DNA of 64,000 nt from F23-B02 sp963613665 (GCA_963613665.1 CAVEAL010000009.1:1-64000), one strand, 5' to 3'. Shown: positions 55,152 through 63,338, counted from the stretch's first letter. Notes: generated from the letters alone by a model not told the origin. Numbers and translations: made by a program.

Positions 55152-56317
55152 GGTTTCAACTCCTTTCCGAAGATGTCCTCCATGAAGCCGCCCACGATGC
55201 CAGAGGCTTGCTTCTGCATATCCGATGTGACATGGGTGTAGGTATCCAGCGTGAAGCTGGCATTGGTATGTCCCAGAATTCCTGACAGCGTTTTGGCGTC
55301 CACGCCGCTGGTGAGGGCGTGGGTGGCGAAGGTGTGACGCAGATCGCGGAAGCGGATGCTGGGCAGTCCTGCGTGTTGGAGCAGGGTTTTCATATGGATG
55401 TAGGCGCTGCCGGGGTTGACGGGATCCTCCGGCCTCACCGGATCAGGGAATATCCACGGCCCGATGGCGTCCGCCTTGCGCCGCCGCAGGATATCGACTA
55501 CACTGTGCGGCAGGATGATGGTGCGCATGCCCTGATTGGTCTTCGTCTCCCCGATGGTGTACGCCCCCTTCCGCTGACCGTGAAGGGTACGGCACACCTT
55601 TAGTGTACCGGCATCCTCGTCGAAGTCGTTCCATTGCAGACCGCAGATCTCGCCGCGGCGCAGGCCGGTCATCAGCTCCGTTTGGAAGAAGTCACGCCAC
55701 ACCTCATCCTGCTCTACTACTGTGAGGAAGGCATCCAACTCCGCACGGGTGAGGATGCGCTTGGGCTTGTAGTTAGGCTTTGGTGCGGTCGTCCCCTCGG
55801 TGGGATTCCGGGGAATGACGTGCGCCTGCACCGCGTCCTTCAGTGCGGCGTGGAGCGTGGAGTGGATGTGGCGAACCATGGAGTCAGAGAGCTGATGATC
55901 CATCTCGGGATGCTCGTGGATGCGCCCCTCCGTTTTCAGGCGGCGGTACATCCGCTGGATGTCCTGCTGAGAGATGAGGGAGATCTGCTTGTCGCCCAGC
56001 TGCGGTTTGATGTAGTATTCGATGTAGCAGCGATAGCTTTTGAGTGTGTCGGGGCGCACCGTGCCCGCCTTGTACTCCGTGAGCCAGCGGTCCAGCCACT
56101 CGCCCAGCGTCATGCGGCTGTCCTCGGTCAGCTCCACATCACGGTAGCACTCGATGTTCTGGTGGAGCTTGTCCAGCAGTGCCTTTTGCGTCTTGGCGTA
56201 GACATGGCGGAACAGCGGTTCGCCATTTTCCTTGTGGCCGATGACGATGCGGCCCTCCCAGCGTCCATCGTCCCGCTTGCGCACCATGCCGTCACCGGCC
56301 GGTCTTCGTTTTGCCAT
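55115..56317 (-). CDS. Second tyrosine recombinase, box II His replaced by Arg
   Basis: The 400-residue integrase shares its N-terminus with the neighbouring recombinase (AGDGMVRKRDDGRWEGRIVI). The catalytic residues are Arg210, Arg317, His340 and Tyr350; the first His of the HxxR box is Arg314 (RFRDLRHTF). The substitution may still allow activity, because this position varies in the family. ATG 56317 follows AAGGAAGTG; a start eight codons earlier is possible. The pair may act together on the two ends of the element or have specialised roles. Confidence 0.88.
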   Translation of the reverse strand: MAKRRPAGDGMVRKRDDGRWEGRIVIGHKENGEPLFRHVYAKTQKALLDKLHQNIECYRDVELTEDSRMTLGEWLDRWLTEYKAGTVRPDTLKSYRCYIEYYIKPQLGDKQISLISQQDIQRMYRRLKTEGRIHEHPEMDHQLSDSMVRHIHSTLHAALKDAVQAHVIPRNPTEGTTAPKPNYKPKRILTRAELDAFLTVVEQDEVWRDFFQTELMTGLRRGEICGLQWNDFDEDAGTLKVCRTLHGQRKGAYTIGETKTNQGMRTIILPHSVVDILRRRKADAIGPWIFPDPVRPEDPVNPGSAYIHMKTLLQHAGLPSIRFRDLRHTFATHALTSGVDAKTLSGILGHTNASFTLDTYTHVTSDMQKQASGIVGGFMEDIFGKELKPWQESEKPETEQ

Positions 56318-56413
56318 GTATTTCACTTCCTTTGAATTCATTTTCTTTTTGCAACACAAACAACTACCACACTTTTGCGGAAATAGCTATCAGAACTTTG
56401 AAATGGTTTGCCA

Positions 56414-57385
56414 CTACATCCGCATAGAAAAGCCATGGTACTGCTCGTATTCTTCCTCTTCGTCATCTACGGCGTATTCCACCGTGCGGTCAATCTTACC
56501 GCCGCGTTCCAGAATGCGCAGGATCTCCTGCTTGCTGTGATGCAGCGTTTCCAGATGGAAACGATCATTGTCGCCGGTGTTCAGCGCATCCAAAATAGAA
56601 ATCAAACCGCAGACGGCATCGTCCACCGTAGGCAGGAGTTCACCGTACTCGGTGGCATCGATGCGGCTTTCCAGATACTCACAGCCGCCCATATCGAAGT
56701 AGGCTTCCATGCTGTTGCGCAGAAGCGTCTGGTCGAAGAGTTTATTGTCTCTGCATCGGACATTCTCCGGTGTGGTGTAGGTGATGTATTTTTGATTCGG
56801 CTCCCATCGCACCTTGTAGCCGTACTCTGCCATGAATGCGATGAACTCCTCACGGGTAACACAGTTCTCCATAGCTTCCTTAATGGTACGGCACAGCCGT
56901 TTCTTCCAAGCAGGAATACGGAACGGATCTGCCTTGCTCTCGGTGAAGGACAAGCCGTACTCTCGGCAGAGCTGGTTGCTGTATTCCTTGGCCTGCTGCA
57001 TCTCCCGGGCGCTCTGATGAAATTTCTGGCCGTTTTCAAAGTTTACCGAGTTCATGATGATGTGATTGTGGATGTGCGCCGTATTCATATGCGTGACCAC
57101 CACGCACTGGTAGCCCTTGAAGTATTCCGCAAACTTCAATCCGATCTCATGCGCTGTATCAAAATCCAGCGGATCATCCGGGGCGAAGGCTTGGACGATG
57201 TGATAATAGCTACGGCCATCTGTTTTGCGGAACTGTTTCTTTACAGCTTCAAATTCATCCTGAGCTGTTTGGGCCACACAATTGACGCCGGAGATGAGAC
57301 GCTCCACCGTTTTCTCACGGTTGGTAACATAGTCCAGGATACCGCTCAGACTGCGTGAGACAGCAATGAATTTAATGTTTGCCAT
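56414..57385 (-). CDS. Relaxase / mobilization nuclease (MOBP-like)
   Basis: The 323-residue protein has the relaxase layout: a candidate catalytic tyrosine (Tyr19) in SGILDYVTN, and the metal site HIHNH (His104, His106, His108) in the block THMNTAHIHNHIIMNSV. It would nick the element at oriT and lead the strand into a recipient with another element's transfer apparatus. It is shorter than classical MobA proteins, and its acidic C-terminus (DDEEEEYEQY) has no helicase or primase part. Its start lies within the accessory gene by 40 bases. Confidence 0.9.
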   Translation of the reverse strand: MANIKFIAVSRSLSGILDYVTNREKTVERLISGVNCVAQTAQDEFEAVKKQFRKTDGRSYYHIVQAFAPDDPLDFDTAHEIGLKFAEYFKGYQCVVVTHMNTAHIHNHIIMNSVNFENGQKFHQSAREMQQAKEYSNQLCREYGLSFTESKADPFRIPAWKKRLCRTIKEAMENCVTREEFIAFMAEYGYKVRWEPNQKYITYTTPENVRCRDNKLFDQTLLRNSMEAYFDMGGCEYLESRIDATEYGELLPTVDDAVCGLISILDALNTGDNDRFHLETLHHSKQEILRILERGGKIDRTVEYAVDDEEEEYEQYHGFSMRM

Positions 57386-57654
57386 GCGTTCCGGTACACC
57401 TCCGTAAAGGGTTCATAGTTCACCTGCGTGATACGCCCTTGCCGAGCCATGACCGTGAGCTGGTTCAGGTTATTTCCCTGATAGCGCAACTCCCGCAGGA
57501 ACTCATCCATACCTTCAATGACAGTGACTTCCCGATCCATAGCCGCCCGGCGCACAAACTCACTTTCGGTCATATGCGCTGCATCCGCCTTACGGCGGAT
57601 GCAGTCCTTTTCCCACCCGGCAACGCGGGCGCGGATAAATTGATTCTTAGCCAT
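57346..57654 (-). CDS. MobC-like relaxosome accessory protein
   Basis: The 102-residue basic protein has the pattern of MobC proteins: a ribbon-helix-helix start (FIRARVAGWEKDCIRRKADAAHMTESEFVRRAAMD) and the block LRELRYQGNNLNQLTVMARQG. It would help to open oriT for the relaxase. The overlap with the relaxase gene points to coupled translation. Confidence 0.87.
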   Translation of the reverse strand: MAKNQFIRARVAGWEKDCIRRKADAAHMTESEFVRRAAMDREVTVIEGMDEFLRELRYQGNNLNQLTVMARQGRITQVNYEPFTEVYRNAWQTLNSLLSHAV

Positions 57655-57952
57655 GGTGCTCGTTACCTCTGCTTGCCAGCATAGTCATCGTCTCGATCTG
57701 CTTAGCCAGAGTCTCGTCCCGCACATGCATATAATAGAACTCCAGCATCTTCTCGACCGCAAAGCACTGCTGCCACTCCGCACAGCCAGGCAGTACGGCT
57801 TTGCCCTTGCCGGTGAAAAAGTGATCCAACTCTTCACAGGAGACATCCGCGCCGAGTAGATAGAACATGGCTTCCCGTACATCGCTGAGCATCTCTTCCT
57901 TATCGTACTTGTCCATCATAATTTCATAGGGATTATAGGTGTTCTTCGTCAT
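57647..57952 (-). CDS. Small mobile-element protein of unknown function
   Basis: The 101-residue product starts MTKNTYNPYEIMMDKYDKEE and is acidic and helical, without membrane segments. I do not recognise a domain. AAAGGAGATAAAG precedes ATG 57952, and the stop overlaps the MobC start by eight bases, so it belongs to the mobilization operon. It may be a regulator of transfer, but that is only context. Confidence 0.7.
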   Translation of the reverse strand: MTKNTYNPYEIMMDKYDKEEMLSDVREAMFYLLGADVSCEELDHFFTGKGKAVLPGCAEWQQCFAVEKMLEFYYMHVRDETLAKQIETMTMLASRGNEHHG

Positions 57953-57989
57953 AATCTTTATCTCCTTTAAATTCATTTTTCTTTGTGTT

Positions 57990-58095
57990 GATAGGGGTGC
58001 GGGCTTAGCCCGCTTGCCGAAGGGGTCGGAACGGGGCAATCGCCCCGTTCCGTACCACGAAGGCGAAACTTGTCATTCTCGAAGCGAGAATTTTC
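57990..58095. other. Palindrome-rich gap, candidate oriT
   Basis: The 193-bp gap upstream of the mobilization genes has three hairpins: GCGGGC/GCCCGC (57999-58013), CGGAACGGGGC/GCCCCGTTCCG (58027-58052) and TTCTCG/CGAGAA (58076-58090). Hairpins next to a nick site and placed near the relaxase genes are the usual look of an oriT. I cannot identify the nick sequence. Confidence 0.5.
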
Positions 58096-58145
58096 GGCGC
58101 TGACGCGCACTTCAGCCGCTCTGCGGCGCTTTGCGGAAAAGGCAG

Positions 58146-58508
58146 TCATCCTGCCCGGTCAAGCATCCATGGTGCATCACCTCCTTCCGGGCAGAACACG
58201 CTGCGGTAGGTACTGACATCCGGCATTATGCCGCAGCATATCATTTCGTTGCATAGCAGCATGCGGAGCACCGCAGTGCTGTAGACACTTCGCATCTTGT
58301 CCCGGCCCTGACGGGCGAAGGCTTTTTGCTCATCGGTCAGGTTGCCGTGGTGTTCATCGCAGAGGAACAGGCGAAGCTCTTCTTCGTCGATGGGGTGAGC
58401 ATGATCCTTGTTCCATGCCCACCGGATGTAGCGCACCGTATCGTGCGTGCGACGGAGAACCATCATCGGGTCATGGTCTACGATAAAGTTTGCAATCTGC
58501 TGCATCAT
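58146..58508 (-). CDS. Hypothetical mobile-element protein
   Basis: The 120-residue product has His- and Asp-rich helical parts (DHDPMMVLRRTHDTVRYIRW and CDEHHGNLTDEQKAFARQG). I do not recognise a family. GGAGGAAAGCGC precedes the start, and the first codons overlap the stop of the helix-turn-helix gene (ATGATG). Its place between that gene and the candidate oriT suggests an element maintenance role. Confidence 0.65.
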   Translation of the reverse strand: MMQQIANFIVDHDPMMVLRRTHDTVRYIRWAWNKDHAHPIDEEELRLFLCDEHHGNLTDEQKAFARQGRDKMRSVYSTAVLRMLLCNEMICCGIMPDVSTYRSVFCPEGGDAPWMLDRAG

Positions 58509-58945
58509 GCGCTTTCCTCCTTCTTGTTTTGCCGACTCAATTCGGCCAGCCGTTTCTCTGCCTTTGCCCGCTCCATGTCACGCTCCGCCCGCAGGAACTG
58601 CCGCTGATAGTTCAGCTCCAACGCCTCCTGAATAGGACAAATGGTGTAGATAAGACTGCCATTGCGCACGCGGCCGTCCTTCGTGGTGATGGTGCTGGGT
58701 TCGGTACGGATGAGGCCCTTCTCCTCCAGACCGGCCACATACTTTCGCACAGTGTTTTCACTCAGCTGCACCGCCCGACCGATGGTGCGGTAGCTGGGAT
58801 GGCACTGGTAGGTCCTGCGATCCTCGCAGCGGAGAAGGTAATTGTAGACGGCGATCTCATGAGAACTGAGACCAAGATTGAAGACTTCGTTTGGGACAAG
58901 GTAGTAGTGCTTGTTCGGATCCCGCTTGGGCCAGCGCTGATACAT
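58505..58945 (-). CDS. Helix-turn-helix protein, replication- or regulation-related
   Basis: The 146-residue protein has a winged helix-turn-helix (about 20-85): LSSHEIAVYNYLLRCED, then SYRTIGRAVQLSENTVRKYVAGLEEKGLI. A Glu/Arg-rich helical tail follows. Similar domains are found in plasmid and element Rep proteins and in general regulators. AGGAGGTGAC precedes the ATG, which overlaps the excisionase-like gene stop (TGATG). Confidence 0.78.
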   Translation of the reverse strand: MYQRWPKRDPNKHYYLVPNEVFNLGLSSHEIAVYNYLLRCEDRRTYQCHPSYRTIGRAVQLSENTVRKYVAGLEEKGLIRTEPSTITTKDGRVRNGSLIYTICPIQEALELNYQRQFLRAERDMERAKAEKRLAELSRQNKKEESA

Positions 58946-59154
58946 CAGGCGTCACCTCCTGTCTGCGCATCTACCCATTGGCGGAACTTTTCTTTGGGTA
59001 CCACGATGCGGCTGCCGATCCGCAGCGCGGGGAAGCCATCTTCGTGCATGAGTTCGTAGGCGCTGGAGATGGACACGCCCAGCACCTGCGCCACCGTGTT
59101 CGCATTGAGAAACAGCGGCAGCTGGTCATAGTTGGTGAATGTGGATTCTTGCAT
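58945..59154 (-). CDS. Excisionase-like MerR-type DNA-binding protein
   Basis: The 69-residue protein is one winged helix of the HTH_17/excisionase type: FLNANTVAQVLGVSISSAYELMHEDGFPALRIGSRIVVPKE. Such proteins bend DNA at the attachment site and steer integrases toward excision. AAAGGAGGAAT precedes the ATG. It is the first gene of the minus-strand mobilization operon and faces the polymerase-like gene across 128 bp. Confidence 0.85.
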   Translation of the reverse strand: MQESTFTNYDQLPLFLNANTVAQVLGVSISSAYELMHEDGFPALRIGSRIVVPKEKFRQWVDAQTGGDA

Positions 59155-59193
59155 TGGATTCCTCCTTTATAATTTTTTGTTGAGAGTTGCAAG

Positions 59194-59222
59194 CAAAAAG
59201 CTCCCACTGAAAAAGTGGGAGC
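59194..59222 (-). terminator. Minus-strand terminator in the divergent gap
   Basis: GCTCCCACT (59200-59208) and AGTGGGAGC (59214-59222) form a perfect 9-bp stem. On the minus strand TTTTTG follows it. It lies about 40 bp upstream of the excisionase-like gene, so it is either a leader attenuator or a barrier against incoming transcription. Confidence 0.65.
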
Positions 59223-59232
59223 AGTATCCATA

Positions 59233-59260
59233 TTGCAAATTTGGAACCTCATGATAGAAT
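59233..59260 (+). promoter_or_regulatory. Promoter of the polymerase-like operon
   Basis: TTGCAA (59233-59238) is followed after 16 bp by TAGAAT (59255-59260), 22 bp before the start codon. A strong AGGAGGTGAG ribosome site follows at once, so the leader is very short. Confidence 0.55.
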
Positions 59261-59282
59261 AGAAGCATCAGGAGGTGAGCCG

Positions 59283-62200
59283 ATGCCGCTGGTAAAATAC
59301 AGAATCTATGAACTGTCCGCCAGAACCGTGATCAGTTACGGCAGAGAGCAGGACGGTGCATACACCTTCCGTCTCAGCGCCGCTGAGACAGAGAAATGCA
59401 AATCACTTTCCGCACCTCACGAGCAGGACGATAACGCACTATTCTATCAGATCATGTGCGTGCTGCACGGCGACACCTTCACCGGAGCACCCGGCAGGCA
59501 GATGGTGACTGACCTCTCGGGCATCATTTTCTATATGGACTTCTCCGGCATCTTCGACCGGAGCGCTGCCAGAAAAAAGCACCTGATCCGGCAGGAGAAG
59601 ACCAAGGCCCTGTTCCATCCCGAGGGCGTGAGCCTTGATTTTGGCTCCGGCCCGCATCGCTACCTCGCCTTTGAGCGTTCGGGCAGCATGAGCCGGCAGG
59701 CGCGGCTGTCCTTCATCCGAGAGGATTTTTACGATGCCGTGCGCCGCCGCATCATGATGGATATGACTATCGGAGACTGTCAGCTCAGCAAGCTCTACGC
59801 CTACAACGGCCTGATGCTGTCCAGCGGCATCCGCATTGACGGCATCCGCATTGACGGCATCGGCATTGACCGGCCCCACCGGGTGGTGGTCGTTGACAAT
59901 CCGGTACGAACGCCCCCGCCCACAGAGGTGATCACGGTGGAGGACGACGGGACGCAGACCAGCACCCGCAAATATCACCGGGTGGAGATGATGGCCGATG
60001 TCGAGGTCACCTACTTCGACGGCGAGGGGCTGATCTCCAAACAATATGCCCGCCTTGTTGACGAGAAGCTGTGCGGGAAGAAAGTCCATACCTCGTTTCA
60101 GATCCGTATGCCGTATGTGAAGGGCATGCTGCACGAGGTGGACTTCAAGGATTATCTTGACCGCAGCGGCGCAGACACCATCACCGATCTGTGGGGCGTG
60201 CAGCATCCGATTCAGAAGGTCGATATCATCCTCACGAAGAGTATGTTCAAGGGCTGCGGCTGGCTGAACGGGAGCGGCATGAGCTGGGAAGACTACTGGG
60301 CGGTGTTCCGCAAGTACCGCCATGCGCTGTATATCACAAATGTCAGCAAGGAAAAGCCGGAGCGGACGACAGAACTGAACTATCAGTTTTTGAATACGGT
60401 GTCTCTCAAGGCGGATGAGTTCCGCCCCGCCGATCTGCCGGACGGCTGGGATCACAGCCCGGAGGAAGACCCGCGAAATTGGCTCACCAAGCAGACGGAG
60501 CTGGCGTATTACAGCTTCTGCGCCGATGAATCGTTTCGGCAGAATTATTTTCTGGAGAAGTTTGAACGGGTCAGTTGGTGGGAACGGCATCAGGGCAAGG
60601 ACCATATCCTTGCCGCCGTGCTAAAAAAGAATCCGCGCCTCATCAACGAACCGGTCTATGCCAAGCGACTGGAGGATGAAGCCGATAAAATCGTGGAGCA
60701 GTACGCCGTCGGCCGGTTGATCGTAGCGGGAGACAATCGGTATCTCTCCGGGGATCTGCTGGATTTTCTGAACTGCCTGCCCGTTACAAGAGCCGGGGCA
60801 AGCAAAAAGACGAACGACTTTATCGATTTTCGCTGGGTGCAGGAGTTAAACCATCAGAATTTCTTTGCTCCGGGCGCGGCTTACCAATCCGGTCATGTCT
60901 GCACACTACTGCGCAATCCGCACATTGCCCGGAATGAAGAGATACAGCTTTATCCTCTTGAAGACAGAAAAAACCTATACGATCAATATCTCAGCCATCT
61001 GACGGATGTTGTTATGGTTGGTTACACTTCACTCGCCGCAGAGCGTTTGGGCGGAGCCGACTACGACGGCGACATGATCAAGACGATCAGCGATCCCATT
61101 TTGAACGAATGCGTGGAGCGAAACATCCATCATGATCCTCCGCGGCCGCGGAGCGTATTTTCCCGGTCGCACAACCTGCCGCTGCTGATGATCCCCACAG
61201 CCCAGCCACAGATCCGCAATACCGATGACTGGGAGGCCCGCTTTGAAACGGTCCGCAGCACCTTCTCCTCCCGCGTCGGTCAAATTTGTAATGCCGCGCT
61301 GGACCGCAGCATCATTGCCTACAACGAAAACTCCGATGCTGAGGAGCGGGAGCGCTGCCGGGAGGAGACGGAGACATTGGCCATCCTCACCGGACTGGAG
61401 ATCGACTCAGCCAAGAGCGGCATCCGCCCTGATCTGGATGAGTACCTGGCCCATAAGACCGTCAAGCGCAGCGACTTCCTCAAATATAAAACGCTGGTAG
61501 AGGAAATGGAGACCCGGCGTGCCTGGTATGAGCCAACCCATGCGGCCAAGGTAAAGGCGTTTTTCAAGAAGGTGGATTGGAGCAAGGTGGACTCCAATGT
61601 GGAGCGCCTGCCTTATCTGGCACAACAGCTGAAAAAGAACACGCCGCGCATCAAGGCAAGGCCCGCCAAAGACGAGGAGTTGTTTTCCTTCGCCCGGCAG
61701 CCGGACTGGAAGGAACAGCTGAACTCCGATACGCTGGCGGCAGTGGATGCGCTGCTGCGGGATTATGACGCCTGCCTCTCACGCATCCGGGCCTGCTGCG
61801 TTCCGGTGAAGGAGAAAAAGCGGAAGAGCGATGTGGAGCGCATTCTGTATGCCAGAGGGCAGGAGGATGCATACGATTCAGACGAGCTATACGCCCTGTT
61901 CGGCAGTCTGCCGCTGGAAAAGGTATCTGCTCTGCGGCAGGCCATTCGGGAGCAGGCTTGGCACCTCATGGACGAGGATGCACGGGAGCGTTTCCTGCGG
62001 GAATGGCTGCCGGAGTTTGAAGATATATACAATCTGCTGACCGATTTCCGCTTCGGCGGCTACCGCATCCTCGGAGACATCGTCTGTGATATGGAGGACG
62101 AGAACACCGGCAGGGAGAAAAAGCAGCTGTTCCGCGAAAGCGACTCGAAAGCCTTCACCGCCATGATGAGGGCCTTTGCGGACAAGTCCGTCTCTCGGAG

Positions 62201-62363
62201 CTATCGTGACGCAGTGACGACCAAGTGCCGGGAGCTTCTGACCGCCATTGTAAGACCGACTTTGGCTGTGCGCTATGTGGTAGCCCTCGGCAGGCGTGAC
62301 CTGCTGTGGGATCTGCTGCCGGAGCACATCGAGAAAAATGTTCTGGAGGTGCGGGATGATTAA
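59283..62363 (+). CDS. Two-barrel RNA polymerase homologue (RdRP/QDE-1-like) in a mobile element
   Basis: The protein has 1,026 residues. Its best signature is GGADYDGDM with Asp593, Asp595 and Asp597, the metal-binding DxDGD motif of double-psi beta-barrel RNA polymerases. About 270 residues earlier lies TKSMFKGCGWL (Lys319, Lys323), which fits the lysine motif of the first barrel, followed by LNYQFLNTVSL, which resembles the conserved helix after that barrel in eukaryotic RNA-dependent RNA polymerases. The single-chain order (lysine barrel, then DxDGD barrel) is that of QDE-1/RDR enzymes and of phage YonO and crAss-like polymerases, not of reverse transcriptases. Residues 182-196 hold a triple 5-residue repeat. 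ATG 59283 follows AGGAGGTGAG. What template it copies is unknown. Confidence 0.75.
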   Translation: MPLVKYRIYELSARTVISYGREQDGAYTFRLSAAETEKCKSLSAPHEQDDNALFYQIMCVLHGDTFTGAPGRQMVTDLSGIIFYMDFSGIFDRSAARKKHLIRQEKTKALFHPEGVSLDFGSGPHRYLAFERSGSMSRQARLSFIREDFYDAVRRRIMMDMTIGDCQLSKLYAYNGLMLSSGIRIDGIRIDGIGIDRPHRVVVVDNPVRTPPPTEVITVEDDGTQTSTRKYHRVEMMADVEVTYFDGEGLISKQYARLVDEKLCGKKVHTSFQIRMPYVKGMLHEVDFKDYLDRSGADTITDLWGVQHPIQKVDIILTKSMFKGCGWLNGSGMSWEDYWAVFRKYRHALYITNVSKEKPERTTELNYQFLNTVSLKADEFRPADLPDGWDHSPEEDPRNWLTKQTELAYYSFCADESFRQNYFLEKFERVSWWERHQGKDHILAAVLKKNPRLINEPVYAKRLEDEADKIVEQYAVGRLIVAGDNRYLSGDLLDFLNCLPVTRAGASKKTNDFIDFRWVQELNHQNFFAPGAAYQSGHVCTLLRNPHIARNEEIQLYPLEDRKNLYDQYLSHLTDVVMVGYTSLAAERLGGADYDGDMIKTISDPILNECVERNIHHDPPRPRSVFSRSHNLPLLMIPTAQPQIRNTDDWEARFETVRSTFSSRVGQICNAALDRSIIAYNENSDAEERERCREETETLAILTGLEIDSAKSGIRPDLDEYLAHKTVKRSDFLKYKTLVEEMETRRAWYEPTHAAKVKAFFKKVDWSKVDSNVERLPYLAQQLKKNTPRIKARPAKDEELFSFARQPDWKEQLNSDTLAAVDALLRDYDACLSRIRACCVPVKEKKRKSDVERILYARGQEDAYDSDELYALFGSLPLEKVSALRQAIREQAWHLMDEDARERFLREWLPEFEDIYNLLTDFRFGGYRILGDIVCDMEDENTGREKKQLFRESDSKAFTAMMRAFADKSVSRSYRDAVTTKCRELLTAIVRPTLAVRYVVALGRRDLLWDLLPEHIEKNVLEVRDD

Positions 62364-63225
62364 CGAATGGGAGGAATTCTGCGCGTATACCGGAACGGTT
62401 TCCTATACCGCCAGCAAGAAGAGCGATACGACATGGCTGGGCCGATTCACCTTTGCCACGATTCTGGAGTTTGAGGGGATGGCTCGGATCTTGACCGTTC
62501 TGGCCCGCGGGTATCTGTTCCACGGTAAAGACGGCGCAGTCATTTTGGGTGATCCGCATAGTCGGATCGACTATGCCCGCCGTGCGCTCTGCGCCTGGTG
62601 CAGTGTACCGGAGGATGGGAAGCGTGCGCCGGACAAAGAATGGCAACTCCAAACGGACTTTTCGGAGCTGCATGCGGAGTTCCCGGAGCTGGTGGATGCG
62701 GACGGGACCGGCTGGTTCCTCCGCCATGTCCTCCGCGCCGCAGACTTCATACTGACGCACCCGGAAAAGGTGCGCAGCACCTCGCTCAAGTATGCGGAGG
62801 TCATTCAGTCAAAGTTTGCCGCCGCATGGCGAAGCAAAGTCATGCAGTACCAGATCCCAATTTTTGCGCCCCAAACCAAGGGTGCCTGGACGCTGCGCTT
62901 TGATGATGTCCTTGCCGACGCGCTGGAGTTTGGCCCGCTGCGCAGAGAGGGGCCGGAGCTGCCGCCTGAACTGACAGAGAAAGTGAAATCGGCATTTCCG
63001 AAGGAAATTCCATCCGAGGTTGTCTGTACGCTGATCCGCTATTACCTCGCCAACCGACAGGATGATTGCGAATGGGTGGTCCTGCCGGTGGCAAACTTTG
63101 ACGCCTATTTCGGGGACACCAGCTTTAGCAAGAAGTATCTGCCCAAGATCCCGGCGGAGATCGTGGAGCGGAGCAATGCCTTCGGCATCAGCCGGTATCG
63201 GGTCACGGAAGAATATCTGCCATAG
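62356..63225 (+). CDS. Unknown protein coupled to the polymerase homologue
   Basis: The 289-residue protein overlaps the polymerase gene by eight bases and has its own GGAGGTGCGGG ribosome site inside it, so the two are made together. It is soluble and rich in Trp, Phe and Glu, with WEEFCAYTGTVSYT at the start and LLxRFTFATILEFEG-like hydrophobic strands soon after. I recognise no domain. It could be a template-binding or processivity partner or an effector. A terminator follows within 8 bp, so the operon has two genes. Confidence 0.75.
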   Translation: MINEWEEFCAYTGTVSYTASKKSDTTWLGRFTFATILEFEGMARILTVLARGYLFHGKDGAVILGDPHSRIDYARRALCAWCSVPEDGKRAPDKEWQLQTDFSELHAEFPELVDADGTGWFLRHVLRAADFILTHPEKVRSTSLKYAEVIQSKFAAAWRSKVMQYQIPIFAPQTKGAWTLRFDDVLADALEFGPLRREGPELPPELTEKVKSAFPKEIPSEVVCTLIRYYLANRQDDCEWVVLPVANFDAYFGDTSFSKKYLPKIPAEIVERSNAFGISRYRVTEEYLP

Positions 63226-63232
63226 GATACAG

Positions 63233-63271
63233 ACAGCGGGGCAAGCCTTTACGGCCTGTCCCGCTGTTTCT
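63233..63271 (+). terminator. Terminator of the polymerase-like operon
   Basis: ACAGCGGGGCAAGCC (63233-63247) pairs with GGCCTGTCCCGCTGT (63253-63267) with small mismatches, then TTCTT. It lies directly after the stop codon. Confidence 0.75.
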
Positions 63272-63298
63272 TCTGTCTGAATATTGAAAATATTTTCC

Positions 63299-63324
63299 TT
63301 GTCTATGGCGGCGCAGCCGCTGAG
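63299..63324. repeat. Right direct repeat (candidate att site)
   Basis: The 26-bp stretch starting TTGTCTATGGCGGCGCAG matches 52026-52051 in the same orientation at 23 of 26 positions. If it is an attachment site, the element would be about 11.3 kb and the last genes in the window would lie outside it. Confidence 0.4.
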
Positions 63325-63338
63325 CTGCTTCCTATGAT

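Noticed and set aside
57953..58145. A further coding sequence in the gap near the candidate oriT
   Set aside because: The frames are short, lack a ribosome site, and the stretch is dominated by palindromes.
59283..62363. Reverse transcriptase or viral palm-type RdRP
   Set aside because: There is no YxDD or GDD palm motif context; the DxDGD pattern with an upstream lysine motif fits the double-barrel polymerases instead.
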